Positions 33,534 to 40,533 of a DNA stretch of 64,000 nt are shown here, piece by piece. Source of the DNA: Bradyrhizobium sp. BR 10289 (GTDB taxonomy: Bacteria; Pseudomonadota; Alphaproteobacteria; Rhizobiales; Xanthobacteraceae); NCBI RefSeq assembly GCF_019455385.1, contig NZ_JACOFR010000002.1:124001-188000 (forward strand). Reading direction: 5' to 3'. Both the position numbers and the translations under genes were made by a program. The notes beneath the pieces are model-generated. The model saw only the letters and a list, made by a program, of their open reading frames with translations, ran no database searches and was not told the DNA's origin. Positions within the stretch are counted from its first letter, which is position 1. Every line of letters starts with the position of its first letter.

Positions 33534-33992
33534 ATGGCTGTCCAACCCACCCGTCCATTGGTCTTAACGGCTGCGCAGCATGTATTGCTCGGCGAGTTGG
33601 TCGAAATCATGGGTCTGATCGAGGACCTACTAATCGAATCAGCCGAACGCGTAGATTCCGTGGCAGCTGCGAAATTGCGGAAGCTTACCGCAGCGCCTCA
33701 AGCCGATGAGTGGGTCAAGGCTATAACAGGCAAGATAAACGATCCATCGGCCGCTGCTCTCCTTTCAGCTGCGCAACTGGAGCTTGCTCAGGTTGCAGAA
33801 GATCGAAACGATTTTAATCACGCACTCTACGCAGGTGTTTACGTCCGGGGCTATGTGCAGCCTGGCTATCAGGCGACAACAGCAACGCGGAGCAAGACAG
33901 GCAATAGTCGCTCTACCTGTGAACTGGCGAAGATCCGCGATCGGGCAGCAGCCCTATCGTGCGTGGTCGATACGATCGCGGACTCGATTTGA
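33534..33992 (+). CDS. Hypothetical protein with a HEPN-like RNDFNH motif
   Basis: 152 residues, helical: PLVLTAAQHVLLGELVEIMG, a short hinge, then LELAQVAEDRNDFNHALYAG with RNDFNH at 91-96, which fits the HEPN R-x4-H consensus. The tail has a Gly/Tyr/Thr-rich strand region and a final helix. I do not recognise a named family. It is divergent from the TIGR02391 gene across 133 bp and is followed by a sequence also found after the TIR gene. Confidence 0.6.
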   Translation: MAVQPTRPLVLTAAQHVLLGELVEIMGLIEDLLIESAERVDSVAAAKLRKLTAAPQADEWVKAITGKINDPSAAALLSAAQLELAQVAEDRNDFNHALYAGVYVRGYVQPGYQATTATRSKTGNSRSTCELAKIRDRAAALSCVVDTIADSI

Positions 33993-34155
33993 CCATCGAA
34001 AAAGCCCCAGCGTGAACCGGCGGCCCCTGGCGCCTTCACCGCCTAAACCGTCGGCAGTGCTTCATTGGCATTACGGTGACAGTAATACGGTGACAGTGCA
34101 CTTAATTGGTGGGATGTGATGAGGCTCGGGCTGGCGTAACTGCACTGCACCGTAA

Positions 34156-34184
34156 CTTGGGTTCGAGCCCCAGTGCACTCACCA
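34156..34184 (+). repeat. Diverged third copy of the tRNA-Lys 3' end (att-like scar)
   Basis: 29 bases ending in CACTCACCA that match the last 29 bases of the att repeat with three mismatches. Two lie in the acceptor-stem part (GTGCACTC for GCGCGCTC). Same orientation as the other two copies. There is no 5' tRNA half. It marks the right end of the 30351-34184 segment. Confidence 0.75.
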
Positions 34185-34355
34185 AACACTGATCGTATTT
34201 TCGGGGTCAAGCTTCTGTACGAATAGCGAAGACGAACAAAAAGGACGTACTAGCTAGCTCGCGACTCCGATCAGCTAGAAATTGCATGCTGGTGATCGAA
34301 GTCCCACAGACCAATTGCCCGACTTTCAGTGCCGAAGCTCCAAGCACGCCGCAGC

Positions 34356-34874
34356 TCACGCGAACAGCTTGTCGATGTCGTCCTGGGAAATCGCCACGCC
34401 CGGCCGTTTCGGGCCCTCCATCAGGTTCGGTTCGCTTGGAACAGCAAGCTCGGCGGCCATCCGCGCCAGCTCCTCCTTACCCCACATCCGGACCAGCCTG
34501 TTGATGTGGTCCTCCATGAACTGCAGCGACTTGACCACGCGCGTGATCCGCTGCCCTGTGAGGTCCTGAAACGCGCAGGCTTCGAACACGTTGTTCGTGC
34601 TGTCGACGATCTCGCCGCAGACCGCTGCGACAATCGGCTCGTCGACGCCCTGCAACTTCGCGACGCTGACACCGATCGCCTCCATGCTTTCGAGGATCGC
34701 GTTCCCGGCTGCCTCCGTATTCTCGACGATCGCGTCGAGGGTGTCTGTCATCGTCGCGAAACTGCCTTTGCTGTTGCCTTGAAGAGCGGCGAATTCCCGC
34801 CGCATGCTGCTGATGTGGCCGAACATCTCGACCAAATGCGTTTTCAGCACCCTCTCTTCTTGCGGCGTAATCAT
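34356..34874 (-). CDS. CheZ-like chemotaxis phosphatase
   Basis: 172 residues, helical, with the CheZ signature AFQDLTGQRITRVVKSLQFM (132 on), whose D and Q lie in the phospho-CheY hydrolysing motif. The C-terminal peptide SQDDIDKLFA resembles the CheY-binding tail. A CheY-type receiver gene lies divergently 152 bp away, supporting a phosphatase-response regulator pair. I withhold the symbol because alphaproteobacterial homologues differ from enterobacterial CheZ in length. Confidence 0.82.
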   Translation of the reverse strand: MITPQEERVLKTHLVEMFGHISSMRREFAALQGNSKGSFATMTDTLDAIVENTEAAGNAILESMEAIGVSVAKLQGVDEPIVAAVCGEIVDSTNNVFEACAFQDLTGQRITRVVKSLQFMEDHINRLVRMWGKEELARMAAELAVPSEPNLMEGPKRPGVAISQDDIDKLFA

Positions 34875-35026
34875 CAGAAATCCCCGACGTCCCTTTGTGT
34901 GCCAGAAAGCTATGGCGGCTTGCGGTTAACGTCCTGTTTAAGGGCCGATGCTAGTCCTCGGAGCGGACCCACGGGGGCCTAAATAATCTGTCCCGAATGT
35001 GCGTTTTCGTTGCGTAGGAAAGCAAG

Positions 35027-35422
35027 ATGGCGGTTGATCTGTCGATGCCTGTCTTGGTGGTGGACGACTACAGCACCATGATCCGCATCATCCGAAATCT
35101 GCTCAAGCAGCTCGGCTTCGAGAATGTCGACGACGCCAGCGATGGATCGGCCGCACTCGACAAGATGCGCGCCAAGAAATACGGGCTGGTCATCTCGGAC
35201 TGGAACATGGAGCCGATGACCGGCTACGACCTGCTGCGGGAGGTCCGCGCCGACACCAATCTCGCCACCACGCCGTTCATCATGATCACGGCGGAATCGA
35301 AGACCGAGAACGTCATTGCCGCCAAGAAGGCGGGCGTGAACAACTATATCGTCAAGCCGTTCAACGCCGCCACGCTGAAATCCAAGATCGAGGCGGTCTT
35401 CCCCGAGACGGCAGGCGTCTAG
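35027..35422 (+). CDS. CheY-type single-domain response regulator
   Basis: 131 residues, a receiver domain alone: acidic pocket D13/D14 (VVDDYS), phosphoacceptor D58 (VISDWNM), switch threonine in FIMITAES and the lysine in YIVKPFNA. The sequence after D58 (NMEPMTGYDLLREVR) is CheY-like. It is divergent from a CheZ-like gene, so it probably reports to the flagellar motor. Confidence 0.88.
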   Translation: MAVDLSMPVLVVDDYSTMIRIIRNLLKQLGFENVDDASDGSAALDKMRAKKYGLVISDWNMEPMTGYDLLREVRADTNLATTPFIMITAESKTENVIAAKKAGVNNYIVKPFNAATLKSKIEAVFPETAGV

Positions 35423-35544
35423 CCCAGCGCCGATGTGAGATGCGCTTCCATAGGATCCAGTGAAGAGTCTGCCCTGGCTCGCGGTCTGAATTGATGCCGC
35501 AATCTTCGCGATGCTATGCTCGTTGCAAAATCCGGAGTCTCCCC

Positions 35545-35853
35545 ATGCGCAAGATCGCCCTCGCCGCCATGTTTGCCCTGGTCGCTGCGCCCGCATTCGC
35601 GCAGGACCATGTTCCCATGTATGGCGAAGCGCCCAAGGAAAAGACGGAGTCGCAGAAGGCGGACGACAAGCGGGCTGAGCGCGCCTATCAACGCTCCCTC
35701 AACAATGTTCCCGACCAGAAGGCGGTCGATCCGTGGGGAGCTGCCCGCGGCGATGCAGCGTCGACGAAGCCGGCAAAGCCCGCGGTGAAGCATTCATCCA
35801 AGGCCAAGAGCGACATCAAGAGCGGCACCAAGAGCGGCAGCACCGCCAACTAG
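35545..35853 (+). CDS. Small secreted lysine-rich protein
   Basis: 102 residues from the ATG at 35545. A clear signal peptide (MRKIALAAMFALVAAPAFAQ, cleavage after AFA) is followed by a charged, disordered mature part (EAPKEKTESQKADDKRAERA) ending in Lys/Ser repeats. A central YQRSLNNVPDQKAVDPWG is conserved in many small Bradyrhizobium exported proteins. Function unknown. Confidence 0.65.
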   Translation: MRKIALAAMFALVAAPAFAQDHVPMYGEAPKEKTESQKADDKRAERAYQRSLNNVPDQKAVDPWGAARGDAASTKPAKPAVKHSSKAKSDIKSGTKSGSTAN

Positions 35854-35882
35854 CGAACTCTGGAAAGAGGCCCGCCCGATTC

Positions 35883-36545
35883 CTAACTCTCGGGCGCTGC
35901 CACCGTCGCCGGCGCACTCAGCGGTGCGCCCCCGACCGAGACCGGCCCGACCGACTTCGACTGCCGCTCCATCCGTTTGCGCATCGCGGCGGAGAATCCA
36001 TAGCGGGCGTGCGCCTTGCGGATGGAGGACGTGACGTCCGACATCACAGTGCCTTGCAGCGTATCGACCTTCGCGATGAGCGTGGAGAGCTGCGAAGAGA
36101 TCTTCTTCACATCGAAGCGCTCGTCCGTGATGCTTTGGCGCAGCGACAGCAGCACCATTGAATCCTGCTGCTGCAAAGCCGCCTTCTGCTGCAGGGCGTT
36201 GGTGTTCTCCTGCAACGACGCGGTGTGCTGCTGCTGGGCCGACTGAATCTCCTTCAAGGCCGCGAGAACGGGATCCGGCTTTGGCGCGGAGGGCTCCCGG
36301 TGCGGAAGCAGTTCGGCCAGGCGGCTGATATCCGGCAACGCAAGATCATTCGGCAGCGTATAGACCGCCGCCGCGCCATTGATGGCCAGGGCGCACACCG
36401 CCAGCGCCAGGACCGATTTTCTGCTGGACCGCGTCACCGGCACTTCGGCTTCCGGCGTTTCGGGTTCGATGGCAGCGGCAGCGAGCGCGAGGGCCGCGGG
36501 GTCGAGCTGCTCGACGAGGCCTTCTGCCTGGGATGTCGTGGTCAT
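35883..36545 (-). CDS. Single-span membrane protein with coiled coil, hypothetical
   Basis: 220 residues from the ATG at 36545, which has GGAGG nine bases upstream (ATG 36551 is an alternative). Acidic cytoplasmic N-terminus, membrane segment at about 43-60 (SVLALAVCALAINGAAAVYT), then a Gln-rich coiled coil (IQSAQQQHTASLQENTNALQ) and a basic C-terminal segment with RKAHARYGFSAAMRKRME. No known family. Confidence 0.6.
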   Translation of the reverse strand: MTTTSQAEGLVEQLDPAALALAAAAIEPETPEAEVPVTRSSRKSVLALAVCALAINGAAAVYTLPNDLALPDISRLAELLPHREPSAPKPDPVLAALKEIQSAQQQHTASLQENTNALQQKAALQQQDSMVLLSLRQSITDERFDVKKISSQLSTLIAKVDTLQGTVMSDVTSSIRKAHARYGFSAAMRKRMERQSKSVGPVSVGGAPLSAPATVAAPES

Positions 36546-36822
36546 CTGCATGGACCTCCATTGAGCGAGCAAAAGGAGGCCGATGCCGGAGCGTCTTCAC
36601 GACGGCTCCTGTACGCGGCACCCACTTACACAACTGCCTAAAATTGTGGGCTTTTTGGCTTAATGCCACGTTAGCGGCGTGGTCGCCCGGCGCCCCCTTC
36701 CACCCCGGCTGAATACGGGTTCCATGCGGCGGATGCGATCCCGCCTGTCGTGGTCAAGTCACAAAAGCCGCAAGACAACGCGCAGGAAAGGTGTAGGATT
36801 CGGGAAAACAGGGAGGAACGGC

Positions 36823-36993
36823 ATGTTTGAAATCAGCGGTTTCGACACGGCCGGAATCGTCAGCCTCAAGCGGGCTTCGCTCGAGGCCGCCCTCAAGAAG
36901 GCCAGGGAGCTGGTTGAAGACGGCTGCTGGGATGTCCGGATCGTCGACCCCGCCGGCCGGGTCTACACCTCGTTCGAGGAGCAGGCCGCCTAG
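36823..36993 (+). CDS. Small hypothetical cytoplasmic protein
   Basis: 56 residues from the ATG at 36823, with a strong ribosome site GGGAGGAACGGC. The frame is open to 36679, but the extra residues are non-conserved. MFEISGFDTAGIVSLKRASL, a helix, then WDVRIVDPAGRVYTSFEE. A compact beta-alpha-beta-beta pattern is likely. No function known. Confidence 0.6.
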   Translation: MFEISGFDTAGIVSLKRASLEAALKKARELVEDGCWDVRIVDPAGRVYTSFEEQAA

Positions 36994-37076
36994 CCGCCCT
37001 CGCCTTCGTTATCCGGAAAGCGCCCGCCGCGCGGACCGCACGCGGCGCGCTCAGCGTACTGCCACTCAAAATGAAA

Positions 37077-37110
37077 ACCCCAGCGCCTGGTAGGGTGCGC
37101 TGGGGTGTTT
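37077..37110. terminator. Intrinsic terminator candidate
   Basis: ACCCCAGCGC and GCGCTGGGGT are perfect 10-bp arms around TGGTAGGGT-type loop sequence, followed by GTTT and preceded by GAAAA, so it could work in both directions. It lies 84 bp after the gene ending at 36993. Confidence 0.7.
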
Positions 37111-37165
37111 CCAAAATATAAATCGGTCAAGCAATGCGGTCTTGATAGCAGCAGCCGCGCAGATC

Positions 37166-37187
37166 GCGTGTGAACTGGTTCACACGC
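37166..37187. promoter_or_regulatory. Perfect 22-bp palindrome in a gene-free stretch
   Basis: GCGTGTGAAC-TG-GTTCACACGC has 10-bp perfect arms. It lies in the 437-bp gap (36994-37430), about 245 bp before the small secreted-protein gene. The rest of the gap shows only the terminator at 37077. The symmetry with a two-base centre looks like a dimeric regulator site rather than an RNA hairpin. Confidence 0.5.
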
Positions 37188-37430
37188 TTCACTGAGTTTC
37201 GCCTGTCGACGACCGGCCGTGGCTCAGCACCAGCGCCGGCCGACACCCACCAACGATCCTGCCGCAATCTCGCGCGGCATCACAGCTGGGCGATGGAGAG
37301 CTGCGCACGGAGCGTGACAAGGGTCACGTTCGAGGCCCGCTGACCTGACCTCGCCAGAAGCGCATGCCGCATTTGCCGTTTGAGCGGCGCCAGGCGGCAC
37401 GCTAGGCTGCGCCTTTTTACGGAGGCTCAT

Positions 37431-37670
37431 TTGAAACCGATCATTTTCACCGCTGCGATTGCACTCCTCGCCGTCGCCCCCGTCCGAGCGCAGCCGCTGG
37501 TCGATCCCAGCAAGGTTGCTCCCGAATATCGCGAAGCGGCGGAGAAGCGGCGGGCGGAGCAGATCCGCCAGCGCGAATGCGCGCTGAAGGCGGATCTCGA
37601 AAAGGTGTTGCCGAGGGATCGCACCGCCTATCTCACCCATTGCCTGGACACGATGGCGGCCAAGCAATAG
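37431..37670 (+). CDS. Small periplasmic protein (TTG start)
   Basis: 79 residues from TTG 37431, seven bases after GGAGG. The signal peptide MKPIIFTAAIALLAVAPVRA ends before QPLVDPSKV. The mature part (YREAAEKRRAEQIRQRECAL, DRTAYLTHCLD) has two cysteines likely to form a disulfide and loosely resembles PsiF-like proteins. An upstream ATG at 37380 would bury the signal peptide, so TTG is preferred. Confidence 0.6.
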   Translation: MKPIIFTAAIALLAVAPVRAQPLVDPSKVAPEYREAAEKRRAEQIRQRECALKADLEKVLPRDRTAYLTHCLDTMAAKQ

Positions 37671-37865
37671 CGAGGACGTCAAACCCCGGGCCTTGCCGCC
37701 CGTCGCCGCGGGCCGGCGATGCTTGTCGCCGGTTCTTTCGGACCATCCCCTTCCGTCAGCGCTGGTGCAGCAACGCTGTCGTTTCATCCGCGGGAGCGTT
37801 CAAGCTTTCTTCAGGCTTTTGGGATCAGCTGACCATCCATTTCCAGCAATCATTGTCGATCGCGC

Positions 37866-38150
37866 ATGAGCTTCGTCCAGATTCAATGCACACGGTGCAA
37901 GGGCGTGTTCCGCGATCGCGCGGGGCGGCTGCAGGACGGCTATTCCAGGCAATGTCCGAGCTGCGAGGTGGTGCTGTTCTTCGCCGAGGACGCGCCGCAT
38001 CCCTTCATCAAGCGCGCGATGCGCAACGCCCGCAAGGTCCGCAAGGAGCAGCGCGAAGCCGAAGCGGCCCGGATCACCGCGCCGCAGCCGCAAGCAGCCC
38101 CGTCGCGGCGATTTGCCGGGCGCGCGCGCACGGCAGAGAGGTCGGATTAG
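37866..38150 (+). CDS. Small zinc-ribbon protein, hypothetical
   Basis: 94 residues. CTRCKGVFRDRAGRL and RQCPSCEVVLFF supply two CxxC knuckles (C9/C12 and C30/C33), so a zinc ribbon is likely. The C-terminal half is basic and Ala/Pro rich (RNARKVRKEQREAEAARI), possibly binding nucleic acid. No named family. Confidence 0.65.
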   Translation: MSFVQIQCTRCKGVFRDRAGRLQDGYSRQCPSCEVVLFFAEDAPHPFIKRAMRNARKVRKEQREAEAARITAPQPQAAPSRRFAGRARTAERSD

Positions 38151-38213
38151 GCACCGACACCTCCGACTTTGCCGCGCGATTTGTCGCACCCGCACCGCAA
38201 AGTCGGCCAGCCC

Positions 38214-38618
38214 TCACCCGCGCCGCTTCCTCGGAAACAGCCGGTCACGGATGTAGCGCGAGGTCGCGGTCAGGCGGATGCCGCGCGGCTTCTGCCAGGC
38301 GGCGCGATCAATCTCTTTTTTGTCGCCGATCGCGAGCCTGCCCTTGGCACCCTTGGCGATGAAGATCGCATCGCTCATCTTGCGGCCAGAGCGCTTGTTC
38401 CTGGCCTTCACTTCCTTCCACAGGCTGATCCTGCCGAGCTTCAGCTTGGGCAGCTCCTCCTTGATCTCCCGCCGCAGGCAGTCCTTGTCGGACTCGCGCG
38501 CACGCTTGCGGCCGCCCGGAAACATCCACAGGCCGTCCGATCGACGTCTGACCAACAATATCTTGCCGCGCCTTGCGGCAACCAGCTTGGAAGACTTCGC
38601 CATTGCTGCCGTCATCAA
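38214..38618 (-). CDS. Nudix hydrolase
   Basis: 134 residues (ATG 38603, MAKSSKLV, is an equally possible start). The Nudix box GGRKRARESDKDCLRREI-KEEL matches G-x5-E-x7-R-E-x2-E-E, but the usual glycine after EE is replaced by L. WMFPGG precedes it and KGAKGRLAIGDKKEIDRAAW follows. Cleaves a nucleoside diphosphate derivative, substrate unknown. The palindrome at 38639 lies just upstream. Confidence 0.82.
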   Translation of the reverse strand: MMTAAMAKSSKLVAARRGKILLVRRRSDGLWMFPGGRKRARESDKDCLRREIKEELPKLKLGRISLWKEVKARNKRSGRKMSDAIFIAKGAKGRLAIGDKKEIDRAAWQKPRGIRLTATSRYIRDRLFPRKRRG

Positions 38619-38638
38619 AAACAGAATCGTACCAATGG

Positions 38639-38666
38639 TAACTTGTCTACTCGAATAGACAAGTTA
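38639..38666. promoter_or_regulatory. 28-bp palindrome upstream of the Nudix gene
   Basis: TAACTTGTCTA and TAGACAAGTTA are perfect 11-bp arms with a six-base centre (CTCGAA). It starts 21 bp upstream of the annotated Nudix start and lies 85 bp after the stop of the transporter gene on the same strand. No T-run follows on either strand, which favours an operator over a terminator. Confidence 0.6.
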
Positions 38667-38751
38667 GCGGCGCGCCTTGATCACAGCCGGCGGGCCGTCA
38701 GAATGTCGCGCGTACGCCGAAGCAGGCCGTTCGTCACTTTAAGGCGCGATA

Positions 38752-39831
38752 TCAGCCCTCGCCCGCCCCCACCGGGTCCTCGGTCCTGATCCAGGCCATC
38801 ATCAGCTCCCAGGCCACCGACAGGATGATCGGCCCGATGAACAGGCCGACGATGCCGTGCGCAAGCGTGCCGCCGATGACGCCGACGAAGATCACGATGG
38901 TCGGCGTGGTCAGGCCGCGCCCCATCACCAGCGGCTTCAGCATGGTGTCGATGAAGCCGACGAGGACCAGAAACACGGTGAGCAGCAGCGCCGTGGTGAC
39001 GTCCTTGGCGGTCCAGATCCAGATGAGGACCGGCAGGATCACGAGGAAGGCGCCGATCTGCACGATCGAGAGCAGCAGCACGATGAAGGCGAGCAGGCCG
39101 GCGCTCGGAACGGACGCGAGCTTGAAGCCGAAGCCGGCGAGCAGCGCCTGCACCACGGCGACACCGATCACGCCCTGCGCCACAGCGCGAATGGTCGCGC
39201 CCGCGAGCTCCAGGAAGTGCTCGCTCTGCTCCGGCACGATCCGGAACAGGAAATTGCGCCCGGCCGCGACCAGCCGCGGCCCGTGCGGAAACAGGAAGCC
39301 GGCGACGAACACCGACAGCAGGAACTGGACCGTGCCGACACCGGCATCGCCGGCGAGAGAGAGCAATGGTCCAGCCAGCGGCTGCAGATACGGCGCCACC
39401 TCGCGCAGCACCGCACGGATGTTGTTGTAGGCCTGCTCCCAGAGCTCGTAGAGCCACGGCCCCACCAGCGGCCATGACTTGAGCTGCTCCGGCGCCGATT
39501 GCAGCGCGAGATCGCCGGTGTCGAGCTGGCGCGCCAGACCGCGCACGCCGTCGACGGCACTGATGCCGAGCCAGGTGGCGGGGCCAATGACGATGCCGAG
39601 CGTGATCAAAGTGAGGATTGCGGCCGCAGTCTTGGGCCGGCCGCCGAGCATTTTGGCGACCCAGCTGAAGGCCGGATAGAACGCGACCGCGAGCACGCCG
39701 CTCCAGGCCAGGATCGGCACGAACGGGCGGATGATCAGGAAGGTCCAGATGATCAGGAGGCCCAGAAGGACCAGCCGGATCACGAGCTGGATGATGTCCT
39801 CTCCCGTCAGCAGCTGACGAAGGCTTTTCAC
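38752..39831 (-). CDS. AI-2E family transporter (PerM-like membrane protein)
   Basis: 359 residues with about eight membrane helices. The N-terminal half has IIRPFVPILAWSGVLAVAFY. The C-terminal half carries the family signature LVGFIDTMLKPLVMGRGLTT and IVIFVGVIGGTLAHGIVGLF. The family includes an AI-2 exporter and Na+/H+ antiporters, so the substrate is open. Full length, no neighbour on the same operon. Confidence 0.85.
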   Translation of the reverse strand: MKSLRQLLTGEDIIQLVIRLVLLGLLIIWTFLIIRPFVPILAWSGVLAVAFYPAFSWVAKMLGGRPKTAAAILTLITLGIVIGPATWLGISAVDGVRGLARQLDTGDLALQSAPEQLKSWPLVGPWLYELWEQAYNNIRAVLREVAPYLQPLAGPLLSLAGDAGVGTVQFLLSVFVAGFLFPHGPRLVAAGRNFLFRIVPEQSEHFLELAGATIRAVAQGVIGVAVVQALLAGFGFKLASVPSAGLLAFIVLLLSIVQIGAFLVILPVLIWIWTAKDVTTALLLTVFLVLVGFIDTMLKPLVMGRGLTTPTIVIFVGVIGGTLAHGIVGLFIGPIILSVAWELMMAWIRTEDPVGAGEG

Positions 39832-40148
39832 GGGCAGGGCTTTCCTTGCGACATCACGCGGGTTCCGGCACTGGCACAGGCCCGGGTTATTGCCAGCCCC
39901 GCACGCGCCGTCAAGACGACGGGCCGCGCCGTGTTCCGTGCCAACGGACCGCTGCGCCGCCCGGCGCGGCCTGATTGCCGATCGTCATCGGCGTCTCGCT
40001 GATCGCACCGAAGCCCATGTCGCTGTCTTTCGGTCGCACCGACCCGTTTGCCTAACGACCGTTAACCGGATTTCCATGCGTCGGTTTACGTGGCTGCAAA
40101 GGCACGCGCCTACCCTTCTCGCAGCGCATCCAAGAACACTGATCAGCA
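39832..40148. other. Intergenic region, nothing recognised
   Basis: 317 bases between a leftward transporter gene and a rightward small gene. Frames are open through GC richness, but none has a ribosome site or recognisable protein. Both flanking promoters should lie here. Confidence 0.5.
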
Positions 40149-40376
40149 ATGGCCAACAGCATCTGGACGACCGAAGAATTCACCTGCCCCGGCTGCAGCA
40201 TGAACTACACCGCGACGCGCGAGGAGCACAGCGAAGCGCACAGCGGCAGCTTCAAATGCAGCATCTGCAGCGGCGTGGTGCACAGCTGGTCCGGCAAGCA
40301 CCACTTCTTCGGCTGGCAGGCGGTGAAGACCAAGCCGCCGGTGTTCGGCCGGCGCTGGGCCGGGGTCGAGTGGTAG
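40149..40376 (+). CDS. Small zinc-ribbon protein, hypothetical
   Basis: 75 residues (MANSIWTTEEFTCPGCSMNY). CPGC (13-16) and CSIC (37-40) form two zinc knuckles, with HSWSGKHHFFGWQAVKTKPP at the end. No named family. Similar tiny zinc-ribbon proteins occur twice more in this window (37866 and 51673). Confidence 0.65.
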   Translation: MANSIWTTEEFTCPGCSMNYTATREEHSEAHSGSFKCSICSGVVHSWSGKHHFFGWQAVKTKPPVFGRRWAGVEW

Positions 40377-40404
40377 GCTGAAGTCACGGTCTCACTGAAG
40401 TGTC

Positions 40405-40475
40405 GTAGCCCGGACGGAGCGCATCGAAATCCAGGCCACGGACTCACTGTCATTGCGGTCTGCGCGAATGATGGC
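40405..40475. repeat. Possible decayed dispersed repeat
   Basis: GTAGCCCGGACGGAGCGCAT followed by CGAAATCC resembles a common Bradyrhizobium repeat unit, and GTCATTGCGGTCTGCGCGAA next to it resembles family B ends without their partner. The arms no longer pair well. Confidence 0.35.
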
Positions 40476-40533
40476 TTCTGCTGGTCTGCGGTGAGAGCTA
40501 CACTCCGCTCCCCGCAACCGAATCCGGCTCGCA

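Noticed and set aside
17778..34184. CRISPR array or restriction-modification system in the island
   Set aside because: No regularly spaced repeats were seen, and no methyltransferase or endonuclease motif was found in any island protein.
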